This document shows positions 9,912 to 19,174 of a DNA stretch of 64,000 nucleotides, in pieces. The stretch's first letter is position 1. Every line of letters starts with the position of its first letter. The notes below the pieces were generated by a model. That model saw only the letters and a program-made list of their open reading frames with translations. It was not told the origin of the DNA and ran no database searches. This stretch comes from Gammaproteobacteria bacterium (lineage in GTDB: Bacteria > Pseudomonadota > Gammaproteobacteria > SURF-13), in assembly GCA_030680605.1 (NCBI GenBank), contig JAUXUQ010000001.1, forward strand, positions 62,001 to 126,000. The letters are read 5' to 3'. The position numbers and the translations under genes were made by a program.

Positions 9912-12844
9912 GGTGGCTCGCTCAGCCACATCTGTTTGCGGCACAGCCCCGTCATCGCACAGTAACGGCAGGCCTTCTCATCACCCCACGCGGGCAGCGG
10001 TTGCCCGCTACGCAGATCCTGCATGATCTGATGCAGACGCTCGGCAGTGGCCTGGGTCAGTTGATCGAGGGTCGTGCCGCCGAGTTGGGCAGCGGTGGAC
10101 ACTTTTTCATTGCCGATGGCGACGTAGGCAACGTGTGTTACAGGTCGTTCATGCTCCTGCGCCAGCAAGGCATAAAACGGCAGCTGGATCGCCTCACCGC
10201 TCTCGATGTCGTTTTGCGACGGCAGTATTGCTCCGGTTTTGTAATCCAGTACAGCGCAACCATCATCACCGTGATCAATCCGGTCGATGCGGCCTTTGAT
10301 GTCCAGTTCCGGCCAGCTGCGCTGCAATTCAATCTCACAGTCTGCCACCCGCCAGTGTTGTGTACGTTCGGTCTGCCAGTCGAGGTAGTGAGGCAGTGTT
10401 GCGAGCCACTGATTGAGCCAGCCCCGGTGCTCGAAGTTGTCCTCCAGATCCTGCGCAAAGACGGCACGACTAATCTCGCCCAGCAATTTTTCGGCGCTGC
10501 CGCGGGTGACGGGCGTCAAGGCCTCGCCGAACGGACCGGGCAGGCCGCGCTGGCCGCGATGAAAGGCGCTCAAGATGCGGTGGATGCGTTCGCCGTAATC
10601 CGATTTTTCCAGCCGCTCACGCAAGGCCTCGACCGGCTTGAGTCCTAAACAGCGGGCAGCCAGAAACTGGTAAGGGCAGTCAATCATTTGCTGGTACGCA
10701 TGGGCAGACAGCGTGGCGGGCAGCAGCGTAGCCGGTACCTTGGGTTGCGGGTAACGCAGGGGTACCGGCAGTTCGGCGGTGTCGGCGCAAAATACCTCGC
10801 TGCGCCTGTCCTGCAGCATCGCAACCAGCGTGTGATCTTCCAGCGACTGCCGGTAGGCCAGTTGATGAAATGTTTGCAGCAACTCCAGCCAGGGACTGGG
10901 CTGCACCGGTTGCCCTTGCTGTTCGCGGCAGACTGTAAGCAACACGGCTGGTGCGCTTTGCAGCAAACGGCGAAAGTGGTGAAAGCGCAGCGTACGGGTG
11001 ATGTGCGCAGTAGGCAGCGCAAGTTCGTGACGTACTGCACTGTTGAAGTAAGGTGAGGTATCAACTGGCCCAGGCCAGTTGGCGGCATCGACGCCTGCAA
11101 TCACCAAGGCATCAAAGTGGGCACAGGCCGTCTGTTGCAGTGTGAGTATCTGTACCCGCTCATCACTCACGGTGGGTATAAAGTTGGCGCGCTCCAGCCC
11201 TCCCCCCAGCCAGGCCCTGAAATCCGGCCAACGCATGCGCAGCGAGCGGCCGGGCAGTGCCTGGCGCAGGCTGCGCAGTTCGCGCAGCACCGACTGGCCT
11301 GCGGCGTCTGTTGCCCAGGCCGCAACAATGCCAAGCCGGTGCAGGCTTTCCTCAACGGCATTCAACAGGTCTTCAGGCCGGTGTGACTTGCCCGTCTGAA
11401 ACAGCAGCAGAGGTGTGGCGGCGTGCTCAATTCTGTCGAGCAGCCCGGCCACGGCACGTGAAGCTGCTGCAAGGTTGGCCGGCAAGCGTGCCTGACGATA
11501 GCCCAGATGTTTGCGGTAGCGCGCGAGATTGCGGCCGATATTTTCATGCTGTACCACATCCTGTTCAAAGCGATAGGTGGCGGCCAACCACTCGACACGC
11601 TCCTGGCCGGCGCATACAAAAGGAGACTTGAGTACATCGAGCAGTGGCAGCGCGGCGAAATCTTCCTCCACTGTCTGCAGCCAGCGTTCCAGTACGCTGG
11701 CTGCACTGGTGGTGGAGAGGGCCCAGCCGGCGTGGTCCTGTACCGCGACCTCGGCCCGCTCCAGCAATGCCCGTACCCGGCGTGCCAGCCGCCGGTCTTG
11801 CGCAACGATGCCGATGCGGCAGACACCAGCCAGCAACCATCGCCGGACTTGCAAGGCGATGGCTTGGGCCTCCTGCTCGGCGTCACCTGCATGCAACAGG
11901 CGGAGCCGGTCCTGTGCCGGGCTGACCGGTTGCTGTGCTGCATAGGCCTCCGCCCGGGCCTTGAGTGCGCTGGCCTCGGGATTATAAATACAGTTAATTA
12001 ATAAGGTTAAATTATCATCATATATATTTGATTTATATTTAATATCTGCATTAATAAGAAAGTCCTTAAGCGGCGCATCGGGGTGGTAGTCCGCGCTGTC
12101 GACCGCGTCCCCGGGCAGGCCGTGACACACCCAGGTCAGCCGGCCTTGCCTGACGAGCGCAGTCGCCCATGCGATTTCGGCAGGCATCAGTTCCAGACTG
12201 GCCAGCAGATAAAAATGTGTTTCAGCAGCGCTGCCTGCCGCAGACAGGCTTGCACCGAGCGTAGCCAGATAGGCGCTGCTGGCATCGTGCGTCTCTTGCG
12301 CATGCAGTTGTTCGTGCCAGGCGTGCCAGAGGGTATGTACCAGCCTCGCCTCGCGGCTGAGCCCGGCGGTGCTCGACGACATGCCGTACGCAGTGAGCAG
12401 TTGTTGCGTGAACTGCTCGAGCTCAGCCGGCAGATGCACCGCGTGCAGTGTCAGCTCGTCGAACAGCTGCAGCACGCTGTCGACCAGTCGCCACGGCTGA
12501 TCATCACCCAGCAAGGTGGGGTGCTGGAGCAAGGCCTCTGCCAGCATAAGCTCGGCGGCATGGCGTGACAGCACGGATGTGTCGGCGGAGTGGCGTTCGG
12601 CCCACTGACGCAAGGTCGTGATGCGTGGTCCGAGCAGGGCTGAACATTGGCGCTGGCGGGCGGCGTGCAGCAGGCAGCGACGCAGGCGGGAGGCCTGCAG
12701 ACACTGCGGCAACAGAATGACCACCTGGCTCAGGTCGGCCGTGTGGCGGTGGATAATGAGTTCGGCAAGAAGCGGTAGCGGATCCTGGTGGTAGGGTACC
12801 AGGAGCGGCGAGGGAATCGTTTCGGGAAACGCTGCGCCAGCCAT
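9908..12844 (-). CDS. PD-(D/E)XK nuclease family DNA repair protein (AddB-like)
   Basis: This is the partner of the AddA-like helicase, 978 aa. The inactivated helicase-like middle has no clear Walker A. The C-terminal nuclease shows GRIDRIDHGDDGCAVLDYKTG near residue 866. Four cysteines that can hold an Fe-S cluster are Cys720 in DCPYQF and the C-x2-C-x5-C group in CRYCAMTGLC near the C-terminus, as in AddB. It matches the proteobacterial 'probable DNA repair protein' type more than Bacillus AddB, from memory. A very AT-rich stretch at 11981-12060 interrupts otherwise GC-rich coding sequence in frame. Confidence 0.85.
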   Translation of the reverse strand: MAGAAFPETIPSPLLVPYHQDPLPLLAELIIHRHTADLSQVVILLPQCLQASRLRRCLLHAARQRQCSALLGPRITTLRQWAERHSADTSVLSRHAAELMLAEALLQHPTLLGDDQPWRLVDSVLQLFDELTLHAVHLPAELEQFTQQLLTAYGMSSSTAGLSREARLVHTLWHAWHEQLHAQETHDASSAYLATLGASLSAAGSAAETHFYLLASLELMPAEIAWATALVRQGRLTWVCHGLPGDAVDSADYHPDAPLKDFLINADIKYKSNIYDDNLTLLINCIYNPEASALKARAEAYAAQQPVSPAQDRLRLLHAGDAEQEAQAIALQVRRWLLAGVCRIGIVAQDRRLARRVRALLERAEVAVQDHAGWALSTTSAASVLERWLQTVEEDFAALPLLDVLKSPFVCAGQERVEWLAATYRFEQDVVQHENIGRNLARYRKHLGYRQARLPANLAAASRAVAGLLDRIEHAATPLLLFQTGKSHRPEDLLNAVEESLHRLGIVAAWATDAAGQSVLRELRSLRQALPGRSLRMRWPDFRAWLGGGLERANFIPTVSDERVQILTLQQTACAHFDALVIAGVDAANWPGPVDTSPYFNSAVRHELALPTAHITRTLRFHHFRRLLQSAPAVLLTVCREQQGQPVQPSPWLELLQTFHQLAYRQSLEDHTLVAMLQDRRSEVFCADTAELPVPLRYPQPKVPATLLPATLSAHAYQQMIDCPYQFLAARCLGLKPVEALRERLEKSDYGERIHRILSAFHRGQRGLPGPFGEALTPVTRGSAEKLLGEISRAVFAQDLEDNFEHRGWLNQWLATLPHYLDWQTERTQHWRVADCEIELQRSWPELDIKGRIDRIDHGDDGCAVLDYKTGAILPSQNDIESGEAIQLPFYALLAQEHERPVTHVAYVAIGNEKVSTAAQLGGTTLDQLTQATAERLHQIMQDLRSGQPLPAWGDEKACRYCAMTGLCRKQMWLSEPP
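11981..12060. other. AT-rich patch inside the AddB-like gene
   Basis: Of these 80 bases only 11 are G or C, while the surrounding gene is clearly GC-rich. On the minus strand it reads in frame as a segment rich in Asn, Ile, Lys and Tyr (NADIKYKSNIYDDNLTLLIN). It is therefore a compositional anomaly within an intact reading frame, not a frameshift. Confidence 0.85.
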
Positions 12845-12961
12845 AGCCTTGATGCGCTCGAGTCTGATGCTGGAAACTTAGACTAGCAGCGTACCACAGC
12901 TCTTGACTGTGGTGAGTGCGCTGCCAGGCAGCAGGACGACTTCAGCGCGCGCTGTCCATGC

Positions 12962-13285
12962 TTAACGCTCAAGATGGCTGAGCTTGTCGGGAACGCCGTC
13001 CCATTCCTTGGCGTCGGCGGGTGGCTCACCCTTTTCGGTAATTACCGGCCACAGTTTGGCAAGCTCGGCATTGAGTGGAGTGAAATGTTTCTGGTCATCG
13101 GGCACGGCATCTTCAGCAAGGATGGCGTTGGCGGGACACTCCGGCTCGCACAGGGTACAGTCGATACATTCGTCCGGGTCAATGACCAGAAAATTGGGCC
13201 CCTCGTGAAAGCAATCCACCGGGCACACCTCTATACAATCCATGTATTTGCACTTGATGCAATTTTCTGTGACAACGAAAGTCAT
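12962..13285 (-). CDS. fdxA: Ferredoxin FdxA, seven-iron type (3Fe-4S/4Fe-4S)
   Basis: This small cytoplasmic electron carrier has 107 aa. The first cluster region reads [17 protein letters not shown] and the second [16 protein letters not shown], the arrangement of FdxA ferredoxins, in which one cluster is 3Fe-4S. The C-terminal extension ([21 protein letters not shown]) is typical of the family. A GGAG lies upstream of the ATG. It is divergent from the PHP gene and its redox partner cannot be inferred from context. Confidence 0.95.
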   Translation of the reverse strand: MTFVVTENCIKCKYMDCIEVCPVDCFHEGPNFLVIDPDECIDCTLCEPECPANAILAEDAVPDDQKHFTPLNAELAKLWPVITEKGEPPADAKEWDGVPDKLSHLER

Positions 13286-13426
13286 ACCGGCCGAGCTCCA
13301 ATCCTGATGTCATGCAAGGTGCCGATTATAACATTTTTTGCGCCGCATCGTAGCCAGGCGGCCTGCCCAAACGAGGCCGGATAGTGCATACTAACGATTA
13401 CCTTTCCCTCTGATCCGCCAGCGTTA

Positions 13427-14272
13427 ATGAGTCTGCGTTACGACCTGCACTGCCACTCCACTGCCTCCGATGGCACGCTCAGCCCTGTCGAGCTCGTAAT
13501 GCGTGCCGCACAGCAGGGGGTGGATGTGTTGGCGCTGACGGATCACGATGTCACCGATGGCCTGCACGAGGCGCTGGCTGCCGCCGTCACGGCGGGCATT
13601 ACGCTGTTGCCCGGCGTCGAGATATCGGTGACATGGCAAGCCAAGACGATCCACATCCTGGGACTGGGTATAGACCCCAGCAATACTGTGTTACAACAAG
13701 GGTTGGCGGCCATGCGCAGCTTTCGCGGCTGGCGCGCGGAGGAGATGGGGCGCCGTCTCGAAAAGCGCGGCATCAGGGATGCGTATGCGGGCGCCAGTGC
13801 GTATGCCCACGGCACGATCCTGAGCCGCACCCACTTTGCCCGTTATCTGGTGGAGTGCGGACACGCCAAGGATATAGGGCAGGTATTCAAGAAGTTTCTC
13901 ACGCCAGGCAAGCCGGGCTATGTCGCAGGCGAGTGGGCTACCTTGCCGGAGGCGCTGCACTGGATACACAGCGCTGGCGGGCAGGCCGTGATCGCGCATC
14001 CGGCACGCTACAAACTCACCGCCACACGCCTGCGTCAACTGCTGGGCGAATTCAAGCAGCATGGCGGTGCTGCGATTGAGGTTGTGTCGGGCAGTCACAG
14101 TCGCAACGACTACTACACCATGGCGAATTACGCCAGGGAGTTTGATCTGCTGGCCTCTGCAGGCTCTGACTACCATGGTCCGGAGCAGTCGTGGCTGGAA
14201 CTGGGCAAACTGCCACCGCTACCGTCAGGCTGTACGCCGGTCTGGAGTGACTGGCAGAATGCAGCACATTGA
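13427..14272 (+). CDS. PHP-domain phosphoesterase (RNase AM / nucleoside bisphosphatase type)
   Basis: This PHP protein has 281 aa. Metal-binding motifs: DLHCHSTASDG (His8, His10), LALTDHD, GVEIS, an internal AHPARY and GSDYHGPEQ near the C-terminus. The layout matches E. coli YciV/Rnm, which removes 5' nucleotides from short RNA and hydrolyses 3',5'-nucleoside bisphosphates. Its neighbour yciO downstream, as in E. coli where yciV and yciO are adjacent, supports this assignment over a histidinol phosphatase or polymerase PHP domain. Confidence 0.9.
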   Translation: MSLRYDLHCHSTASDGTLSPVELVMRAAQQGVDVLALTDHDVTDGLHEALAAAVTAGITLLPGVEISVTWQAKTIHILGLGIDPSNTVLQQGLAAMRSFRGWRAEEMGRRLEKRGIRDAYAGASAYAHGTILSRTHFARYLVECGHAKDIGQVFKKFLTPGKPGYVAGEWATLPEALHWIHSAGGQAVIAHPARYKLTATRLRQLLGEFKQHGGAAIEVVSGSHSRNDYYTMANYAREFDLLASAGSDYHGPEQSWLELGKLPPLPSGCTPVWSDWQNAAH

Positions 14273-14296
14273 CCACACCATCCGGGAGACCGCTGC

Positions 14297-14920
14297 GTGC
14301 TGTACTTCCATATTCATCCGCAAAATCCGCAATCGCGCTTGATCAATCAGGTGGTGGCCGCGCTACGGGCGGGCGCGGTGATCGCGTACCCCACCGACTC
14401 ATGTTACGCACTCGGCTGCCACATCGGCGACAAGACGGCGATGGAGCGCATCCGCCGTATTCGCGCGGTGGACGACAAGCACAATTTCACCCTGGTCTGT
14501 CGTGATCTTTCGGAAATTGCCACCTACGCCAAGGTCGATAACGTGGCCTACCGCCTGCTGAAAAAGCTCACGCCGGGCCCGTATACTTTTATCCTGGGTG
14601 CGACGCACGAGGTGCCGCGCCGCCTGCAGCACGCAAAGCGCAAGACCATCGGCCTGCGCGTGCCTGACAATGCCATCAGCCAGGCCTTGCTGGAGGCGCT
14701 GGGTGAGCCGCTGATGAGTTCTACGCTGATCATGCCGGGCACCGGCTTGCCGCTGAACGATGCCGAAGAGATCCGGGCCGTGCTGGCGCACCAGATAGAT
14801 GTGGTCATTGATGGCGGTAATTGCGGGCTGGAACTTACCACGGTGGTGGATATGGTGGGTGAGGTACCAGAGATCACGCGCCACGGCAAGGGCGACGTAC
14901 AGGCGGTCATGGGTGGCTGA
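14297..14920 (+). CDS. yciO: YciO, Sua5/YrdC/YciO family protein
   Basis: The protein is a single YrdC-like domain of 207 aa. It follows E. coli YciO closely: N-terminal FHIHPQNPQSRLINQ, AYPTDSCYALGC, the HNFTLVCRDLSE block, TPGPYTFILGAT, KRKTIGLRVPDN and ALGEPLMSSTL. The family binds ATP and dsRNA-like substrates and is related to the threonylcarbamoyl-AMP synthase TsaC that makes the t6A tRNA modification; YciO itself is a weaker or divergent member, so the reaction is uncertain. It sits 24 bases after the PHP gene in what looks like one operon. Confidence 0.9.
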   Translation: MLYFHIHPQNPQSRLINQVVAALRAGAVIAYPTDSCYALGCHIGDKTAMERIRRIRAVDDKHNFTLVCRDLSEIATYAKVDNVAYRLLKKLTPGPYTFILGATHEVPRRLQHAKRKTIGLRVPDNAISQALLEALGEPLMSSTLIMPGTGLPLNDAEEIRAVLAHQIDVVIDGGNCGLELTTVVDMVGEVPEITRHGKGDVQAVMGG

Positions 14921-14973
14921 GGCGGGTCTGATTCAAATTTCAGGGGCCGCACCAAAGCAGGTATAATCCACAG

Positions 14974-15630
14974 ATGGAAGAATTGAGTCTGATGCAGCGC
15001 ATTGCCGTGTGGGCGCTGCCGGTGTTGTTTGCCATCACGGTGCATGAAGTCGCCCATGGCTGGGCGGCACGCAAACTCGGTGACCCGACTGCAATGATGC
15101 TGGGGCGCCTGACACTCAACCCGATCAAGCACATCGATCCTGTCGGCACCGTCCTGCTGCCCCTGTTGATGCTGGTGTTCAAGCTGCCGTTTATCTTTGG
15201 CTGGGCCAAGCCGGTGCCCGTGACCTGGGAAAATCTCAGGCACCCGAAACGCGACATGGCACTGGTAGCCGTGGCGGGGCCGCTCTCCAATCTGCTGATG
15301 GCCGTGTTCTGGGCCGGTATAATGAAACTCGGCATCAGTCTCGGATCCATGCCTGGTGACGTGGCGCAGTTCATGATTTATATGGGTGGCGCGGGGATCT
15401 TCATCAATGTGATTCTGCTGGTGCTGAACCTGCTGCCGATACCGCCACTCGACGGTGGTCGCGTGCTCTCCGGACTGTTGCCGGGGCCATGGGCATGGCA
15501 GCTTAACCGTGTCGAGCCGTATGGCATGATCATACTGGTGTTGTTGCTGGTGAGCGGGCTGCTCAGCAGCATTCTTTACCCCCCGGTGCAGGCCATACAA
15601 GGTGCACTTTACTATCTGGCCGGACTCTGA
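14974..15630 (+). CDS. Site-2 protease family membrane metalloprotease (M50)
   Basis: This is a 218-residue, mostly hydrophobic protein. The zinc-binding HEVAHG motif (His24, Glu25, His28) lies in the first membrane helix. The second metal ligand region is NLLPIPPLDGGRVL (Asp near 153), and LNPIKHIDPVGT follows the first helix. This is the compact group of M50 proteases without a PDZ domain. Substrates are unknown; such proteins cleave within membranes. It sits between yciO and trpS with short gaps, an arrangement common in proteobacteria. Confidence 0.92.
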   Translation: MEELSLMQRIAVWALPVLFAITVHEVAHGWAARKLGDPTAMMLGRLTLNPIKHIDPVGTVLLPLLMLVFKLPFIFGWAKPVPVTWENLRHPKRDMALVAVAGPLSNLLMAVFWAGIMKLGISLGSMPGDVAQFMIYMGGAGIFINVILLVLNLLPIPPLDGGRVLSGLLPGPWAWQLNRVEPYGMIILVLLLVSGLLSSILYPPVQAIQGALYYLAGL

Positions 15631-15642
15631 GGAGACTGTTAC

Positions 15643-16860
15643 TTGAGTTCGATACCGACACAACATCAGCGCGTGCTTTCTGGCATGCGCCCAACTGGCC
15701 AGCTGCATCTTGGCCATTATCATGGCGTGCTGAAAAACTGGCTGCGGCTGCAGCACGAGTACGAATGCTTTTTCTTTATTGCCGACTGGCACGCACTCAC
15801 TACACAATACGAAGACCCGTCGATCATCAGCGAAAGTGTGTGGGACATGGTGATCGACTGGCTGGCGGTGGACATCAACCCCGGTGCTGCCAAGCTGTTT
15901 ATCCAGTCGCGCGTACCCGAGCATGCCGAGCTGCATTTGCTGCTGTCGATGATTACGCCATTAGGCTGGCTGGAGCGTGTGCCGAGTTATAAGGACCAGC
16001 AGGAAAAGCTCAAGGAGAAGGATCTTGCCACCTACGGATTTCTCGGTTACCCGCTGTTGCAGAGTGCCGACATACTGATCTACAAGGCCGGGCAGGTGCC
16101 AGTGGGGGAGGACCAGGTGGCGCATGTGGAGTTGACGCGCGAAGTGGCGCGCCGCTTCAACCACATGTACGGCCGCGAGCGTGGGTTCGAGGAAAAGGCG
16201 GAGGCGGCCATCAAGAAACTGGGGGCCAAGAATGCTGCGCACTACAAGGAACTGCTCAAGCGCTATCAGGAGCAGGGTGACCATTCCGCGATCGAGACCG
16301 CGCGCGCCCTGGTCGAGGCACGTCAGAACATCACGCTGGGCGACCGTGAGCGCCTGTTCGGCTACCTCGAGGGCGGTGGGCGCATTATTCTGGTGGAGCC
16401 ACACGCCTTGCTCACACCCACCTCCAGGATGCCGGGACTGGATGGTCAGAAGATGTCGAAGTCGTACAACAACACCATATCCTTGCGGGAAGAGCCGAAA
16501 GTGGTTGAAACCAAGCTGCGCGCCATGCCCACCGATCCTGCCCGCGTGCGCAGAACAGATCCGGGCGACCCAGAGAAGTGCCCGGTATGGTCGCTGCACC
16601 AGGTATATTCCAGTGACGAACTCAAGGGTTGGGTGCAGCAGGGTTGTCGCAGTGCAGGCATCGGCTGCCTGGATTGCAAAAAACCCCTGATCGAGGCGAT
16701 ACAGGCGGAGTTGGCGCCGATTCGGGAGCGGGCGCAGGAGTTCGCAGCAAACCCCGGGCTGGTGCGCAGTATCATCGCTGAAGGTTGCGACGCAGCACGC
16801 GACGTGGCTCGCAGTACGCTGGATGAAGTACGTCAGGCCATGGGCCTTGTGTATCGCTGA
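15643..16860 (+). CDS. trpS: Tryptophan--tRNA ligase
   Basis: This class I aminoacyl-tRNA synthetase charges tRNA-Trp. The HIGH-type signature is LHLGHYHG (about 22-28) and the KMSKS loop is GQKMSKSYN (about 270). At 405 aa it is longer than E. coli TrpS and belongs to the longer form with an insert before KMSKS, also found in Pseudomonas. The TTG start at 15643 is supported by GAGGAGA eight bases upstream and by the position of the HIGH motif. Confidence 0.95.
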   Translation: MSSIPTQHQRVLSGMRPTGQLHLGHYHGVLKNWLRLQHEYECFFFIADWHALTTQYEDPSIISESVWDMVIDWLAVDINPGAAKLFIQSRVPEHAELHLLLSMITPLGWLERVPSYKDQQEKLKEKDLATYGFLGYPLLQSADILIYKAGQVPVGEDQVAHVELTREVARRFNHMYGRERGFEEKAEAAIKKLGAKNAAHYKELLKRYQEQGDHSAIETARALVEARQNITLGDRERLFGYLEGGGRIILVEPHALLTPTSRMPGLDGQKMSKSYNNTISLREEPKVVETKLRAMPTDPARVRRTDPGDPEKCPVWSLHQVYSSDELKGWVQQGCRSAGIGCLDCKKPLIEAIQAELAPIRERAQEFAANPGLVRSIIAEGCDAARDVARSTLDEVRQAMGLVYR

Positions 16861-16870
16861 GGGCATTTTG

Positions 16871-17692
16871 ATGCAGATCGATACTCAAGGCAGCGTTGAC
16901 GTGGTCCAGGCCGAACTGCCACTGGCGATCATCCAGGGCGCGCCGCTGACGCGCCTGCCACAAGACCTCTATATACCGCCAGACGCGCTGGAGATCATTC
17001 TTGAAACCACCTTCGAGGGCCCGCTGGACCTGCTGCTATACCTCATCAAGCGCCAGAACCTGGATATCCTCAATATTCCCATTGCACGCATCACCGAGCA
17101 ATATATTGTATATGTGGATCTGATGCAGGGCCTGCGACTGGAGCTGGCGGCGGAATATCTGCTGATGGCCGCCATACTGGCCGAAATCAAGTCGCGCATG
17201 CTGCTGCCGCGTCCGCCCCAGATCACTGAAGAGGACGACCCGCGGGCGGAGTTGGTGCGCAGGCTACAGGAATACGAACGCTTCAAGCAGGCCTCAGATC
17301 AACTCGATGCGCGGCCCCAGCTGGGGCGCGACGTGTTTCATGCGCTGGCAGTAGTGACGCTGGCGCAACACACCCGGCCTCAGCCGACGGTAAACCTCGA
17401 TGAGTTGCTGCACGCCTTCAGAGAGCTGATGCAGCGTGCCGTGATGTTTACCCATCACCACATCCAGCGTGAGCCACTGTCGGTGCGGGAGCGCATGTCG
17501 CAGGTGCTGAGCCAGTTGCGTGGAGACAGGTTTGTCGAATTCAGCACGCTGTTCAACATCAGCGATGGCCGCAGTGGCGTGGTGGTTACCTTTCTCGCCC
17601 TGCTCGAACTGGTCAAGGAGTCGCTGATCGATTTCACCCAGAATGAGGCATGGGCGCCCATTTACGTAAGGGCCGCAAGCACAAACCAATGA
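16871..17692 (+). CDS. scpA: Segregation and condensation protein ScpA
   Basis: This is the kleisin subunit of the SMC-ScpAB chromosome condensation complex. The N-terminal family signature FEGPLDLLLYLIKRQNLDILNIPIA is clear near residue 45, followed by AAEYLLMAAILAEIKSRMLLPRP and a C-terminal winged helix (VTFLALLELVKESLI). The ATG at 16871 has a GAGGG ribosome site; a longer frame from 16823 would overlap trpS. It overlaps scpB by ATGA. Confidence 0.95.
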   Translation: MQIDTQGSVDVVQAELPLAIIQGAPLTRLPQDLYIPPDALEIILETTFEGPLDLLLYLIKRQNLDILNIPIARITEQYIVYVDLMQGLRLELAAEYLLMAAILAEIKSRMLLPRPPQITEEDDPRAELVRRLQEYERFKQASDQLDARPQLGRDVFHALAVVTLAQHTRPQPTVNLDELLHAFRELMQRAVMFTHHHIQREPLSVRERMSQVLSQLRGDRFVEFSTLFNISDGRSGVVVTFLALLELVKESLIDFTQNEAWAPIYVRAASTNQ

Positions 17693-18330
17693 ATACCAGT
17701 CAATTGAAAAATGTGATCGAGGCAGCGCTGTATGTGGCAGAAGAGCCGCTCAGCGTGGAACGGCTGTTAACGCTGTTCAACGACGAGGGGCGGCCATCAC
17801 GCGAGCAGGTGGGTGAACTGCTGGGCATGCTGGGAGAGGAGTGTGCCACGCGGGGTGTCGAGCTGGTCGAGGTCGGCAGCGGCTACCGCTTTCAGGCCAG
17901 ACAGGAGTTGAGTCCCTGGCTGGCACGGCTGTGGGAAGAGCGTCCGCAGCGCTATTCGCGTGCGCTGCTGGAAACACTATCCTTGATTGCCTACCGTCAG
18001 CCCATTACGCGCGGTGAAATTGAAGACGTGCGTGGAGTCGCAGTAAGTACCTCCATCATCAAGACACTGCTTGAACGCGAGTGGATACGGAGCATCGGCC
18101 ATCGTGATGTGCCGGGAAAGCCCGTACTCTATGGTACGACGCGCCAGTTTCTGGACCACTTCAGCCTCACCAGCCTGGATCAGTTACCGCCATTGTCGGA
18201 AATCCATGCGCCGGATGCGGACATGTTCGCTATGCTGGAAAACGATCCGGCAGATACGCAGTCTGCGGATACAGGAGCTTCTGCTGGTGTGAGCGGCGAG
18301 GTGGCCAACGCAGCGTCCTCCGGTGAGTGA
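17689..18330 (+). CDS. scpB: Segregation and condensation protein ScpB
   Basis: ScpB is the KITE subunit that binds ScpA in the condensin complex. It has two winged-helix domains: the first includes VIEAALYVAEEPLSVERL, the second ALLETLSLIAYRQPITRGEIEDVRGV, the most conserved part of ScpB. At 213 aa the length is normal, with a low-complexity acidic tail. Start ATG 17689 overlaps the scpA stop (ATGA). The stop overlaps rluB by eight bases. Confidence 0.96.
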   Translation: MNTSQLKNVIEAALYVAEEPLSVERLLTLFNDEGRPSREQVGELLGMLGEECATRGVELVEVGSGYRFQARQELSPWLARLWEERPQRYSRALLETLSLIAYRQPITRGEIEDVRGVAVSTSIIKTLLEREWIRSIGHRDVPGKPVLYGTTRQFLDHFSLTSLDQLPPLSEIHAPDADMFAMLENDPADTQSADTGASAGVSGEVANAASSGE

Positions 18331-19162
18331 AAAACTGCAAAAGGTGCTGGCGCGTGCAGGTTATGCGTCGCGCAGGGAGATCGAGGCCTGGATCGAAGCG
18401 GGCCGCATCACCCTGAACGACGTGACTGCGACTGTGGGTGCTCGCGCAACACCGCAGGATAAAATCCTGATTGATGGTCAACCGGTGCCACAGCACCGGC
18501 TCAGTGGCGGGAAGTGCCGCGTGCTGGCCTACCACAAGCCCGTGGGCGAGATTTGTACCCGCGACGACCCGGAGCAGCGTACGACCGTCTTTACACAGCT
18601 GCCAGTGCTGCGTTCTGCGCGCTGGATTACCATCGGCCGCCTCGACATCAACACCTCCGGCCTGCTTCTGCTGACCACCGACGGCGAACTGGCCCATCGC
18701 CTCATGCACCCGTCACGTGAGATCGAGCGCGAGTATGCCGTGCGGGTACTGGGCGAGGTCGATGCCGACATGCTGCAGCGCCTGCAGCGTGGCGTCATGC
18801 TGGAAGATGGCATGGCGCATTTCACCAGCATCGTCGATGCCGGTGGAGAAGGTGCCAATCACTGGTACCACGTGGTGCTGAAAGAGGGCCGCAAACACGA
18901 AGTGAGGCGTCTATGGGAGTCGCAGGGTCTCAAGGTAAGTCGGCTCACCCGGGTGCGCTATGGCGACATTCTGCTTGCACGCAGCCTGCGGCGTGGACAG
19001 CACAAGGATCTGACGCCTGAAGAAATAAACAGCCTGCGTGAGCTCGCCGGACTGGAGATTGAGCCGATAGTGCGGGTTGCTGAAAAACCGCGCAGCGGAC
19101 AGCGCCAAAGGCCGCAACAACCAGGTGCAGCGCACGCGAGACACCGATCTCGCGGCGGATAA
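18323..19162 (+). CDS. rluB: 23S rRNA pseudouridine synthase RluB
   Basis: RluB converts U2605 (E. coli numbering) of 23S rRNA to pseudouridine. The N-terminal S4 RNA-binding domain (KLQKVLARAGYASRREIEAWIEAGRI) is followed by the catalytic block GRLDINTSGLLLLT with the essential Asp near residue 108, and GRKHEVRRLWESQGL near the end of the core. The C-terminal tail is basic, as usual for RluB. The GTG start at 18323 overlaps the scpB end; scpA-scpB-rluB is a conserved order. Confidence 0.94.
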   Translation: MSEKLQKVLARAGYASRREIEAWIEAGRITLNDVTATVGARATPQDKILIDGQPVPQHRLSGGKCRVLAYHKPVGEICTRDDPEQRTTVFTQLPVLRSARWITIGRLDINTSGLLLLTTDGELAHRLMHPSREIEREYAVRVLGEVDADMLQRLQRGVMLEDGMAHFTSIVDAGGEGANHWYHVVLKEGRKHEVRRLWESQGLKVSRLTRVRYGDILLARSLRRGQHKDLTPEEINSLRELAGLEIEPIVRVAEKPRSGQRQRPQQPGAAHARHRSRGG

Positions 19163-19174
19163 TGCCTGATACAG

